Shown: piece by piece, positions 49,006-61,782 of the stretch
How positions within the stretch are numbered: position 1 is the first letter of the stretch
Layout of the letters: each line of letters opens with the position of its first letter
Assembly: GCA_021292105.1 (NCBI GenBank)
Contig: CM037867.1
Coordinates: forward strand, 38,042,771 to 38,106,770
Length of the DNA stretch: 64,000 nt
Source of the DNA: Anadara kagoshimensis
Lineage: Eukaryota; Mollusca; Bivalvia; Arcoida; Arcidae
Direction: 5' to 3'
Notes under the pieces: model-generated
What the model saw: the letters and a program-made list of their open reading frames with translations, nothing else
Database searches by the model: none
What the model was told of the DNA's origin: nothing
Translations under genes and position numbers: made by a program

Positions 49006-51649
49006 CACGGAACGTAAAATTTGTTCTGCACTAAATTGTTACATGGAATATAACATGTGGACTTGAACTTGATTTCGTTTATAAACGTTATTCCACTGTA
49101 TAATATACAATATAGCTAAATATCTAATGTGCTCAGTCGAGTTTTGACAAATAATTGACTGCGGTAAATACAGATTGTAAACGGTATATACAATCAGCGC
49201 CGGTTGTGTTTAATGATGTTTTGACATGGCGAATATTATTTCTTCAAAAGTTTGTTTGTTTGTACTAGTTCTAGTATATACTATTTGCTAAATATGATTT
49301 AAATTAAATCATTTAATTAAATTAAGTGTAATATATATATATTTAAAATGTATATAAAATAACATGGATATAAGTAACACGTTAAAATATAAAAAAAACT
49401 ACATGTTTATCTGTATTGTACTATTTTGGTTACACTCTTTATAAAACAATAATAAATATAAAACAAACAGTAAAACATTATGACCAAATAAAATTAATAA
49501 TATAATGGTGTAATTTTTTATGTACGGTAATTATTTTTTTAAACAATAATTTGTAATTTGGTAATAACCATTTGCGCTTAAATATGATAACGCTAAATAA
49601 AATTGTGATATTGTATTTTCATTCGCGCAAAATTGTAATGCCTTGCTAAGTAAAGGTGTTACACCGAATATAACATTCGTACTGGACATTTCGACATGGT
49701 ATATGACATGTGGGCTAAAACTTGATTGCGTTATTCCATGGTATAAAATACAATTTCACTAAATATTTATTGTACTCGGTCGAGTTTTGACAAAAAATTG
49801 ACTGCAGTATATAATATTTGCAAAAGTTTAAATTTGCTTAATTAAGTTGTTTTAAAGTATAATCCATATAGATTTTTAAAATGGATTACAAATATCTAAC
49901 ATGGATGTAAATAATATATTAAAAAAGTAATAAACTGCATTTATTTCTATATTGTACTATTTTGGTTATACTCTTTATAAAACAATAATTAATGTATAAC
50001 AAATAGTAAAACATTATGACCAAATAAAGTAAATAATATCATACTATTAGTTAATTTTTTATATACAGGAATTAATTTTTTAAAAAAAAATTGTAATTTG
50101 GCATAAGCCATTTCCAATAAAATGTGATTATCTGCATAAAATTGTGACGTCGTTTACGGTAAAAAATTGTGGCATTTTATTTTTCATTTGCACATTTTTT
50201 ATTGCCTTGCTGAGTAAAATTGTTACACAGAATATAACATTTTTACTGGAATAAATTGCGACACGTGGTATAACATGTAGACTAGCACCTTATTGCGTTG
50301 AAAAAGTTATTCCATGGTATATACGCTAAATTTTTAACGAGACCTAGCTAAAGTTTGTTTTTGAAAAAAACAACTTTTCTAAACAATATTTACAATTTGC
50401 CAAACTTTGATTTAAATTAAGTTGTTTTAAAGTGTAATATATATCGTATAAAAAAATTCATATCTGTATTATACTATATTGGTTATACTCTTTATAAATC
50501 AATACTAAATATATAACATATAGTAAAACATTATAATTAAATAAAGTATTATAGTGATTTTTTTCAATGTACAGAAACTAATTTTCCAAAAGTTTTAATA
50601 AGGCATTAACCATCTGCTCTGAAATGTGATTATGTTAAATAAAATTGTTAAATTGTATTTCCCAATTTCGCAAAATGTTTATTGCCTTGCTAAGTAAAGG
50701 TGATACACAGAAAATAACATTTGTACTGCACTAAATTGTGACATGGAATATAACATGTGGGCTAGAACTAGTGTTGTTTCAAGGTAATTAAATGCGCTTA
50801 GTCGAGTTTTGATAAAATTTGATCGCGGTAAATAAGGATTTTACGCGTTATATACAATCAGCGCCGATTGTATTTAATGATGTTTTGACACGGTGAATAT
50901 CATTTCTACTAAAGTTTGTTCTCAAAAAAGTTTTTAAACGATATATATACTATTTGCTAGAATTTGATTATCATAAATTCAATTGCTTCAATGTATAATC
51001 CATATTCATGCGGTAAATTTATTAACACACAAAAACACAAACTACTGAAAAAAATACATCCATATCTACATTATAGTGACAATATTAATAAATATATTAT
51101 TAATAAAACACATAAAATACATAATAAATATAAAACATTAAAATGAAATAAAATATAGGAAAAAGTTGCGCCGAAAACACATTAAAACAACATTGTTACG
51201 TGTAATATGTCATTTTCTACAAAATTTTGCGCAATAAAGTTGTTAAATTGTTAATACCATACATTCCATTATTTGTTTGTGCTAAATAAAGATATAACAC
51301 GTTTCCTTTAAATTCCTTTGTTCTAAAAAAGGGATGTAATATACTTTATTTTGGCCGAAATTTGATCGCCATGAATTCAGTTGTCACAGGCTAGAAGCTA
51401 CTTTGGCTAAAATTCAAGTGTCTTAAATAACGTTGCTTCACATTAAATACTCTTTGCGTTAAATTGAATTGTGCTTAAATTCGATATACGTTATCCGGCC
51501 TGCACCAATTACAACAAAAATTGAATGACATGAAATGCATAACTTTTTTGTGAAGTTAGGTAGCTCTACACGAATTAGTTACAAAGTGTTTATCATTTGC
51601 AACTTGATTGAGCTACACAAAATTGTTTTATAAAATAAAGTATAAACTA

Positions 51650-51780
51650 TAGGTGCTTAATCTTCCGGAGAACCCGGCTTCACTTCTCTGTTGATTGTTT
51701 ACGTGTTTAAGCTAATTTGCAAGTTTTACCTCTGCTTTTCGGTCAGGTTTTGAAACAGAATAGTATGTTTGTTAATGATA
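51650..51780 (+). mobile_element. Penelope-like element, 3' tail fragment
   Basis: Shows 'aggtgcttaatcttccggag', 'aacccggcttcacttctctg', 'gtttaagctaatttgc', 'ttttacctctgcttttcgg' and a T/G-rich terminal block 'tagtatgtttgttaatg'. A further weak tail lies at about 52195-52265. Confidence 0.65.
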
Positions 51781-52983
51781 AACACTGTGTTCTAAATTGT
51801 TGTTGTGGAAAAACAGATTTGTTAAAAAAAGATTTAGTTTTACAATTTTTGTCCGATCACTACGGATGAGCAATTGTTTTCCAAAACGCTGTATAGTGCT
51901 GCCAAACTGAAACTGGTATAATATGTAATTGATCTAATGACTCTCATTAAACTGGTATCAAATGCAGGATATTAATATATGTATCAAAAATACAGAAACT
52001 GACAGCTCACATGGCAACAAAAAATGCAAATGTATCATATCCGGGTACAAACTACTGCGCATACGCTTCAGTGCAGAATTAACTGATACAAGCGTTGTTT
52101 TTTTTTCTCTGCAACTATTAAAATTTATTTTTTAGTTGAAAGCAAAATTAAAAAAAAATGACCAGATTTACCACTCTGAAAAAATATTAAGTTTTAAAAA
52201 AGTTGCCAGCTTATTGTTTTTACTTTGGTTTAGGGTTGTGGCTTGGATATAGGTTTGTATGTTTAAGTTTCGAATAAGAATAAAAATAACTTTTTTTTAA
52301 AACAAAATTGTTGTAACTTTGTACAGCCGATTTCAGTACTGAAATGAATAATAATTAATGTTGTAATTAAAACGTCGCCTTTAGCGATTTGATTATACAC
52401 AGACGTAACAATATGTTAACACTACATCGAGGAAGAGATGTTTCTCTTATGTGCAAGTTCTTTTCATCTTTTCATTTACTGTATTCCTCGGTTAAATATT
52501 GTTATTTATGCTACCGTGGCTAACCAAAACTATAGCTCCCGTTATTACTAAATAAAATCATCAAATGTTAAAATAAGATTTAAACCGTCGTTACATAAAA
52601 GGCATTTGTAAAATATCAATTTACAGCTATATACTAAATGCAAGAATCAATTTAAAATACTATGAAAGCGATTAGTCATGTCAAAGTTTTTCAAACTAAT
52701 TCAAAGACTTTTTTGTTTAAAAGGTTTTTTTCGAAATTATGTACTTCCGAAACAATTGGAAACAACATGACCGGGAGTGTGCTATTTGTGACAAAATACC
52801 TGTCATTGAATTTCATTAAGGGCTTAAATATTAACTTAATGTTTGTTATAGTGATAGCTGTAACATACTGTTGATTTACATCAACAAGGGATTAGTTACC
52901 AATTAATCCCCAATTTGCAGTGAGTAACGGCTAAGGGAAAAATAGTATGAATATTATCCATTTTTTATTTATATTTCTAACCA

Positions 52984-53036
<53 letters not shown>

Positions 53037-53529
53037 GTATATATAACTTTCTAACCTTTAGAAGTGACTTAATGAAACGACATTTAGCAAATACGAAAAA
53101 CCAGAAAGCTTGCAAACTAGGTCAAACTCGAGTAAAGAAGAAAAAAATGTTTGATTTTGTGTTTTGCTGTTTTGTTAATTAATTGACATGGAAAAGTATC
53201 TTTGTTTTTTATTACATATTATACAAGCAATAGACAGTTCTTCACTAGTATTGTTTGTATTAAAATTGTGGAACTAAAACCTTTTAAGGCGATTAAAATT
53301 ATTCAAAGAATGGCTTGTGCAATTAGTGACAGAATGGTTTTAGCTCTAAAAATATTGTCTAAGGGAGATAACCTTTCAATTTTCTACATAAAGCATTATA
53401 TTTTTTTTGTTTCTCTAATTTTTTCCAGAAACGCATTTCAGAGATTTTTTTAATCATGTTTTCTAATCATCTTTGTTGACGAAAAAAGAATCTGTTTTTC
53501 ACAACACGTTAAATTACACTTTAATTGTT
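51781..53529. other. AT-rich noncoding stretch with a (TA)n run at 52984-53035
   Basis: Short open frames such as 52662-52874 and 53202-53453 have no domains. Nothing else recognised. Confidence 0.5.
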
Positions 53530-54190
53530 TTAATTATATGTAAAAAGTATCATCCAAAATGCGTATTACTGTTTCTATCGTTCAAGCAAAAACATAATTA
53601 TGTTCAAATCATGATTTGGGTTCTACAATAAAACAGCGTTATGTTTTTTTTTCAGCAATGAATTTCCAATATTACCATAACATTCCTTTTACATTCATTC
53701 ATACTTTAAATTCGACTTTGTGTATGCAATCATTAAACCGATGTTTCTTTTGTACTACTTGTTTTCGGAATATGCATCTCGATTTCTTGGCATCCTGTTT
53801 GTTTTTCTTTAGTTGTTTTCAAATTTATGTTGTCAGCTTGTTTAATCATTTTGATTCTTTTCCTCTGGTTCACCTGCAAAATAAGCGTATATTCTGTTAG
53901 TACTTCAAGTGTTATTTTCAAAATAAGTGAAATCGCGTAGTTAACACAATGTCAAGAACACAGCAGTAAATTTAAAAAATGAAATAAATGCATATTTTGA
54001 TTGCTCCAAATACAATGCCCACGAAGCTATTTCAATAGCAATGGTACTTAACCACTCCCATTTATTATGGTTTTATATTATACACAAACTAATAGTACAT
54101 GAATTTTTTATTGATCAAAAGAGATTTCAACTGCTTGTCTATAAATTCCGATTAAATGTATTCCTCTCCTGCTACGTTTATAGGAGAGAA

Positions 54191-54233
<43 letters not shown>

Positions 54234-54280
54234 TATATGTATATATATATATACACAATACCAGAATGTTGTTGTTTTCT

Positions 54281-54338
<58 letters not shown>

Positions 54339-55036
54339 ATATATATATATTATTTCAGTATTGGTCAATATGTGTTAATTATATGTAAAAAGTATCATCC
54401 AAAATGCGTATTACTGTTTCTATCGTTCAAGCAAAAACATAATTATGTTCAAATCATGATTTGGGTTCTACAATAAAACAGCGTTATGTTTTTTTTTTCA
54501 GCAATGAATTTCCAATATTACCATAACATTCCTTTTACATTCATTCATACTTTAAATTCGACTTTGTGTATGCAATCATTAAACCGATGTTTCTTTTGTA
54601 CTACTTGTTTTCGGAATATGCATCTCGATTTCTTGGCATCCTGTTTGTTTTTCTTTAGTTGTTTTCAAATTTATGTTGTCAGCTTGTTTAATCATTTTGA
54701 TTCTTTTCCTCTGGTTCACCTGCAAAATAAGCGTATATTCTGTTAGTACTTCAAGTGTTATTTTCAAAATAAGTGAAATCGCGTAGTTAACACAATGTCA
54801 AGAACACAGCAGTAAATTTAAAAAATGAAATAAATGCATATTTTGATTGCTCCAAATACAATGCCCACGAAGCTATTTCAATAGCAATGGTACTTAACCA
54901 CTCCCATTTATTATGGTTTTATATTATACACAAACTAATAGTACATGAATTTTTTATTGATCAAAAGAGATTTCAACTGCTTGTCTATAAATTCCGATTA
55001 AATGTATTCCTCTCCTGCTACGTTTATAGGAGAGAA

Positions 55037-55086
<50 letters not shown>

Positions 55087-55128
55087 GTATATATATATAT
55101 ATCACAATACCAGAATGTTGTTGTTTTT

Positions 55129-55200
<72 letters not shown>

Positions 55201-55220
55201 TCAGTATTGGTCAATATGTG
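53530..55220 (+). repeat. Near-perfect 845-bp tandem duplication
   Basis: 53530-54374 and 54375-55220 are almost identical. Visible differences are mainly in the lengths of poly-T, (AC)n and (TA)n runs. Both contain an (AC)n run (54191-54230; 55038-55080) and a (TA)n run (54284-54350; 55134-55196). The twin open frames inside (94 and 86 codons) are copies of one chance frame. Confidence 0.95.
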
Positions 55221-55924
55221 TGTGAATGACGACAACGTTAAATGATTGATTATGATTTAATCACCAATCAATCATTATCATGTAGTGTATAGGCGGTTAC
55301 AAGATTCTAATTTATATTCAAAGTAGTTACCATTTTCTTTAACTCAGGTGCAATTGTATACAGGAATGGATTTAGTGCTGAATTTATTGGTAGAACAAAA
55401 ACCACTAGCCAGGCATACATTAACTCGGGATAACTACACCACAAAGTGTCATAATAACTGTAATATATATACACGTAAAACAAATTATAATTTAATTCAA
55501 TGAAAAACGTGTTACATGTGAAGCGTTGAAATTATTTTAAAGATAAATATTATTATTTTCTTATAATGGAATGCATTTACAGTAGGTTTATTTTTAATTA
55601 TATTGTTTTATATTCATTTTGATTTCGAGCTGATTAAATTTATTCAGTTTGTATCAAGTAAAAAATCCTATCATTGTCAAAAAATGCGGACGTTTGCATG
55701 AAACTCAGCACGATTTGTTTATTCTTTTACTGCTTGGGTTTTGAATGTGATATAATTGTATCTAGTTCGGTTAAGACTTAAAGGCAAATTTGAGATATTG
55801 CATTGTATTTATTTATTCACCTAATAAAGGTCATATACGGGAACTTAATAAAACGAAGCAAGCTTCTTTCAAGAATTAATGATACAGGTATACTGCAAGC
55901 CCTGGAACCAGGGTCCTCAAAAAC

Positions 55925-56110
55925 GTATTATTTTCCCCCAATTTTGATTACACATGTGGCGGGTGTAGCTAGCAAAAAATGAGGTGCCTACATTTCCGGG
56001 GCACCTGTATCCACTTCCCTATTTTCACACGTGTAACTAATTTGTCTATTTTAAAGTTTTCACGTTGCATTGAGGTTTTGCTTTGACGATGGATTAGTTT
56101 TTTTCATTTT
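55925..56110 (+). mobile_element. Penelope-like element, 3' tail fragment
   Basis: 'acatgtggcgggtgtagcta' is followed by the hairpin aggtgcc...ggcacct, 'cacttccctattttcacacg', 'gtgtaactaatttg', 'aaagttttcacgttgcattg' and 'gacgatggattag'. This is a good match to the tail order on the plus strand. Confidence 0.7.
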
Positions 56111-57484
56111 TAATACGTAGTTGATACTGTAAAAACTGAAAGTTAAATCATGATTGGTAACTGTTTTAGTATTTTTGAAAAATTAAGCAACATTATAAGG
56201 TCTATGTAAAACAACGGGCACCTGAGGATATCTTCCATATCGTATGCAGAAGTTCAATAGCCAAAACATTAAAAATAACATCTAATTTTTTCAGCAGTAA
56301 GGTCCAAATTCTAAAGATATTTGCAAATTAATTATTACTTCTCAGAAATGCTAAATGACAGTTTGCATTTTTCAGAATTGGCCATTTCATTATTCTATGG
56401 ATCTTTGACTTTTATTTTTAATCCCATTATCTTTATATATCGAAATGACGAAATATCAATACTGTAGAAACAAAATTTCTTGGGACTTAATTTGATTTTT
56501 TTGTGAGTAAGTTAAAACCACGAAATTTAATGTCAACAAAACATTTACTTTCTAGGGAAAGGAAAGGCACTAAAATAGTTCGACTTATTTGAAGTTCGAG
56601 AAATCGAAGATGCAGACGGCAGTCAAGAGGGGGAGGGCTCGTACTTTTCCGACGGGAAGTTACTTATCACTCCCATATTTATCATCACCTTAACATTGAT
56701 CGTTTTATGTGTGATTTTCTTTATAATTAAGATTTTTATTTCATATCTTTCTGTGATATTTATTTCTATTTTGCCAACAAAACAAGTCATCACGTCCTGT
56801 CTATATCATGTATATTTCGGTTACGCTTTGGATGTTATAATCTTCCCGATACTTCCGGATTTTGGAAATGAGTATTAATCACATATCGCTTCAACTGTCG
56901 GGAGTCATGTTTAGCTTGGTAGTAATTAACACAGCGGCTTTTCAATTTGTATAATTGTTTTGTTTTGTAACGACAATAATTAACGGGAGCCACGAGGTCA
57001 GTTTGAAATAAAAACATAGTTATTTGTGACAGGTCCAGGCCAAGCTCTAGACAGTGGTTAACATTAAATTGATTAAAACACGGTTTTTGTTACTTTGTGA
57101 GTTCATAAAACTCAAGAATTTTAGTTCAAGATGACCGAGAACTTTTAGTTTGAGTTAAAAAACCAATATTTTCGTTGAATTAAACTGTATTGCATATTTA
57201 AATTAGCGATTAATTGGGGATCCACACGGGATTTATTTTCCGCGAAATTTTCTCCCAACGAATTTTAAAAAATTGAAAACCACAAAATTTTAGCCCCGCG
57301 AATATTAATGATTCTACAGTATATATTATATCCTAATGTCACAGGTAGTTAAAATCGAAAGAAAATTCAATCAACAATGGTATTTTCTGATTGTGAAAAG
57401 TTAAAATTTAGGCTCATTGGTCAATTGAGACACAAAACATGAGATCGCACGAATAAATGTATCTCTTAATTTCGTTTTTTTTAA
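56111..57484. other. Noncoding stretch
   Basis: No coding exon could be identified. This is where a last 7TM exon of the minus-strand receptor might be expected, but no NPxxY-type segment was seen on the minus strand. Confidence 0.4.
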
Positions 57485-57575
57485 ATCTATCGGAGCATCC
57501 GGTCCCACTTTCTTGGCGAAAATCTTGTACACTATTTTGCAATTTGCAAAGTTTTTCTTTGCTTATTATATTGTT
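57485..57575 (+). mobile_element. Penelope-like element, short 3' tail fragment
   Basis: 'atcggagcatccggtcccac', 'tttcttggcgaaaatcttgt' and 'gcaaagtttttctttgc' follow the tail order. Only ~90 bp remain. Confidence 0.5.
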
Positions 57576-59944
57576 TTATACGGTAGTTCAATGTACCAGT
57601 AACGTAAGAAAATTTAACTTGTTCAGATGATTGATTCAAAGCTTTGATAATTTACAAAGAAGACAAATATAGACATTTATCTATGTAGTACGTACTTAGT
57701 ATTCCTATTGGAAGCCAGCAACAACAATCTGAAATGACAATCATTAAAAGCATCTTTGCCACATAACGATCTTTTGCTGAAACGGTACTTCTTACTCGTT
57801 TAGCCGAGATTTGGATTTCTCTGTAGATGATAAACTGTCCGAAAGCAATCAAAATGAACATTACAAAGTTGAAGCCTAAGAAAACTGCACGTTGTAATGT
57901 TTACCGGCGACATATATTGTAATGGAAGAGCCATGCAGACCCCGGAATAGGAATAAAACTTCTCATATAGCAGGCCGGGAATAATAGCTGTTATAAAAGC
58001 AATAATCCATGAGGCAGCCGACAGTATGTAAGCACTTCGATTCGTGATTCTTGGTCCTGTCATTGGAAACTTTACTGCAAGGATCCTATCTACTGTAATC
58101 AAAAGGATAAACATGACAGATGACTCACTAGATATCCATGCTAGTATTCCGGATATGATGCAAAGATAGTCATTTTTCCATGCGTGCTCGTGCATCACAT
58201 AATTTCCTTTAAATTTTGCATCTTGGATACCAATAATCAGCATATATATTCCCATCATTGTATCAGCTATACGAGGTTGGTAGCAAAGGTTTTAAATGTT
58301 TCATGTTTCGATTTGCCTTCCCCAACAAAGCGGTAAGCTAGGACCACAAGGTTAGCTAATAGAGCCGTAGTAGTGCCAATAATCCACAAACATACTCTTA
58401 AAACATTACTTTCAATAAGGTCCTTGCAGCCAGTACCAGTAAGTTTAGGTGCATCACACTGAATCGAAGGGGCCAGACAACAAAACGTATAGGAATCAGC
58501 TTTGATCAAATAATGATGGTTTTTGTAAAGTAATTGGCAGTTACAGTAATATCATTTCCTCTGAGATCGATCTTTTTTAATGATATAAGATTTTCAAGCA
58601 TTCTTTTTGCAGTTCTGTAAGAGCATTCGAACTAATATCGAGTGTCTCTAAAGATGTTAAGTCATCAAATGCATTACTTCAAGTCTCTCAAAGCAGCATT
58701 GTTCGTTATTTCTAGATTAATCAAGCAAAAGCCCGTTAAAGACGTATTGCTGATACTTTTTAGAAGCGTGTTTTTAATTGAGAGCGATTGAAGAGCGTGG
58801 AAGTATGTAAATGCCTTTCTTTTAATATACCTAAATATCCAGTTAATGTCATCGTTCTTGTAAAATTTACATTTCTAAAAACCCCAGGTGCTAAGAACTG
58901 TCTGAGAATATTGCTTTCTCTTAAATTGTGTATCAAAATGTTTCTTTTTCGGCCTGCAACATCCGTATATTTTGCATGTATTTTCAAAAGCGAAGTTGTA
59001 AATACCTCTCCTAGAACGAGATTTGAAAATGGATGTCCCTGCCATTCAGATGTCGTAGTAACAAGTGAGTGGTTCTCTTCTGATTTGATTAGTTCTATGG
59101 AGACAGTTTGAATTCCACAAGTATCAGATTGATAACAACAATAAAATTCGTCGAAGTCACCATAGCAATCTGTGATTTTGTCACATATATTGTGTTTTGT
59201 TAGACACTTCATGTTTCCATTTCTGTCTAAGCATTTGTCATCATCTTTTGAACAGTTTTCTGAAAAGATATTAAGTTAAAATATTTGATACAAATGTTAA
59301 AGTGATCAAGATGTCCGTCTTTTTTTAAAGATGAATATATCAATAACTTGTTTCAGTTGTATTGTTATAATGGTTTATGGTATAAAATCATATTAAAAAG
59401 TGAGACATTAACATGTTATTTTCTTTAGGCAAGGAAGGGCTTTGATGTTCAAAGAAGTCTAAAACTGTCACCTCTTAGGTCGAAATCCCAACCTGCATAC
59501 TTTGGTTTAAATATTATGTCATTTCACTTGTTAGACCCACACGTTAAGGTAAATGGCATAAACCAACACAAAGTGGTTCACTGAAATATCAAATGAACAT
59601 GAAGAGTAAAATAAACAATACCATGAAGAATATAGATAAGGTTAAGTTGTAGGAATTAAAGAATAAACCGAATATAATAGATATGGTAGGAAAAAATGTT
59701 ATGATAGAAAACCACTGGTCAGGAGTGGAATTTTTTCATGCTTTGTTGTTCAATAACTGTAACTCAGCGCATAGCATCATGTAAGCTAATGATTTGAATT
59801 TGCATTTGTCATTTCTTCGGAAATAAAGCAACGATGACAAACCGAAAGCTTAAACCAAACTGGAATAATTAATATTCTTTTAATAAAATATATGAATATA
59901 TTATATACATTCAGATTTTTTAATATATTTTATATACAAAATAC

Positions 59945-60097
59945 CTGCACCATTTGTTCTCTTAAAAGTACCCATAGCCATTCCTGAAATCTGTGTATCT
60001 GATTCAAATATTGGTCTTGGTTGGTTTTCTCTTTTACCTAGTCGCATGATTATGTCGGACGACTTTACCGATTTCTGAATCCAATACAGAAATTCTC
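59945..60097 (-). other. Exon of the broken receptor: YWTD propeller segment
   Basis: 153 bp, phase 1 at both ends. It joins in frame to the exon at 60538-60806 (...ISIDG|EFLYW) and to the LDLa exon (...TNGA|ENCSK). The frame is fully open, in contrast to the large 3' exon. Confidence 0.75.
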
Positions 60098-60537
60098 CTA
60101 ATAAAATAAAATAACATTATACATGGAATTATTTTTATTGACACAGAGGATCGAAAAATCTTTTTTCTGAAGTATTTAGTGAAATCTTCTCCATTTACCT
60201 ACTTTCTGTTATATTTAATTAGTAATTCACAGCTTATATCAGCGCACTTGTTCTAAACATTTTCTATATAGATTGTTAAAAAAGCTTCAAAATAATCTAA
60301 GCTATCAAGAACGTAATAAAATGTAGATAATTCAATTCACAGCCAAACAAAAAATAATATATTGGAGACATTCATAATTATAACATTTCCAAAAGACACT
60401 GGTAAATACCATGTCGTTTTATTTGTTTAATATACACTCAAAAATACGGCAGAACTTTTAATGTAATAATGGTTTAAACATTTTACTAACACAGTTAATT
60501 AATGTAATTTGCTTTCAAGAATAATCACCGTGCTTAC

Positions 60538-60806
60538 CATCAATCGAAATCCGAATTGCTTTCTGGTTGAGGTTCGTTAATTTTTGCGGCGGTGCACTTC
60601 CATCCATGTTCAAGGCAAAGATTGTCGATTCAGAGTTAAAATCTCTTAGATAATATATCATTCCTTCTCTCGAATCTACAACTAAGGAATTTATAACCCC
60701 GTCTATCTCTTTCTGTTCTGGTTCTTTAATTATTTGCAAATGGCTGTCATGACTACTGCAGTGTAACCTCCCAATGCCATTTTGGTTTGTTATGGTATAT
60801 AAATCC
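60538..60806 (-). other. Exon of the broken receptor: YWTD propeller segment
   Basis: 269 bp, open throughout. Acceptor 'ttttcactttag' and donor GATG|gtaagc. The start phase implies at least one more upstream exon, not found in the remaining window. Confidence 0.7.
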
Positions 60807-61680
60807 CTAAAGTGAAAACAAATTATAAGTATAAGCTTACTTATTAACATAAATAACAGTATAAAATAGGTTTGATATACAAGAGACACACCTGATAGCA
60901 TTGACTAAAACTGAGTTGTGTTTATCTTAACTGAAAAAATCTTGATTCTAGCATTATATGACATTATTTTTAGTGTTAAGTAATGTTTTCGGGGGAAATA
61001 TTATACTATAATATATGCTTATATGATTGTCTCAAGAAAGTGCAATGAAAGAAGGCGATGTTAATGGGGTTTCTAGATAATCGTATCGTCGGGTTAAATT
61101 TCTTTTACGAGAATTCAAAACGCAACAGAACATTTTAAGATTGTTAAGCCTGGTTTGGACGCCTATTTGATGCCACCGACGAGAAAATGTGTAACAAATT
61201 ACAAAGGCAATATACACTAATAGACGAATTCAGGTGGAAGAAATAGCGCAAGCATTTTGCATTTCACTTGATCGTTTAGGTATGCGAAATATTACAGCCC
61301 ATTGGATCACCAATTTTGGGGATGTTTAATTTGGTTTTAAGATCTTTAAGAGTTTGTTTTAAGAAAGAAATACAGAAAACAAATTTCAATATATTATTTT
61401 CAATTTTAAAATGATATCAATATATTAAAAATATATATTACTTTCCTAATTATTTTTTTTTTTTTTTAAAATTATTTTATTGTTATGAATTAATTTTATT
61501 TTATTAATTTTATTTATTTTTTAAATTTAATAATAAAATTATTTAATTGTAATAAAAAATATAATTCTATTAATTTTTTGTGCTTTTTCTTTTATTTGTT
61601 TATCTTTTTATTCATATATTTATTTTATTTGATGTTATTTTCCTGAAATCACATATAATTACTATCACTCTACTTACTCA
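60807..61680. other. Intronic or intergenic AT-rich DNA
   Basis: Very AT-rich between 61380 and 61660, with long runs of T and A. No exon recognised. Confidence 0.5.
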
Positions 61681-61685
61681 ATTTT

Positions 61686-61782
61686 GCCCCCAGCGGGACT
61701 TGAACTCCCGATCCTTGGTTCTCCTGACTACAGTCCGATTCTAAATCTACATCCTTATCCATTCAGTCGGAACGCCAACCCC
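61686..61782 (-). other. tRNA-like relic
   Basis: On the minus strand a perfect T arm (CGGGA, GTTCAAG, TCCCG) and a short D-arm-like TCC...GGA stem are present, but the acceptor and anticodon stems do not pair well. It is a tRNA-derived sequence, probably a SINE head, not a functional tRNA gene. Confidence 0.5.

Larger units (their letters stand above)
46400..51650. repeat. Degenerate AT-rich tandem repeat region, ~530-650-bp period
   Basis: The word 'aaattaagttgttttaaagt' or close variants recurs near 47035, 49320, 49850, 50420 and 50990. 'gaatataacatttgtactg', 'gtgacatggaatataacatg' and 'agtcgagttttgacaaa' recur at similar spacing once the inserted PLE is left out. At finer scale it is built from short 'taccatttgcg(g/a)taaaattg' words. 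No coding content. Confidence 0.6.
57652..60806 (-). pseudogene. GRL101/relaxin-receptor-like GPCR with YWTD, LDLa and LRR modules, broken
   Basis: Three minus-strand exons are visible. The first two, 60538-60806 and 59945-60097, encode LDL-receptor YWTD-type segments (GMIYYLRDF...STIFALNMDGS; EFLYWIQKS...IIMRLGKRE). The third, 57696-59259, encodes an LDLa module with six cysteines (CSKDDDKC ... CDKITDC..DFDEFYC), several leucine-rich repeats (LTSLETLDISSNALTELQ), then a rhodopsin-like 7TM region. In the 7TM region TM1 reads LRVCLWIIGTTTALLANLVV, the DRY-like box LLITVDRILAVKFP, and TM6 MLLMIVISDCCCWLPIGIL. Splice sites are good (ATTGATG|gtaagc; ttttattag|GAG; GTGCAG|gtat; cttttcag|AAAA) and phases agree at both junctions. 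Exon 3 has about six frame disruptions, near 58798, 58680, 58603, 58525, 58266 and 57895. It may end at a donor CTAA|gtacgt near 57696; TM7 is not in view. Upstream exons must lie beyond 60806. GRL101-type receptors are mollusc GPCRs of unknown ligand. Confidence 0.75.

Noticed and set aside
53616-55229. Pairs of open frames in the 845-bp duplication
   Set aside because: Their conservation reflects the recent duplication only. Several run through (AC)n and (TA)n microsatellites.
61686-61782. Functional tRNA gene
   Set aside because: The T arm is perfect but the acceptor and anticodon stems fail to pair, so it is kept only as a tRNA-like relic.
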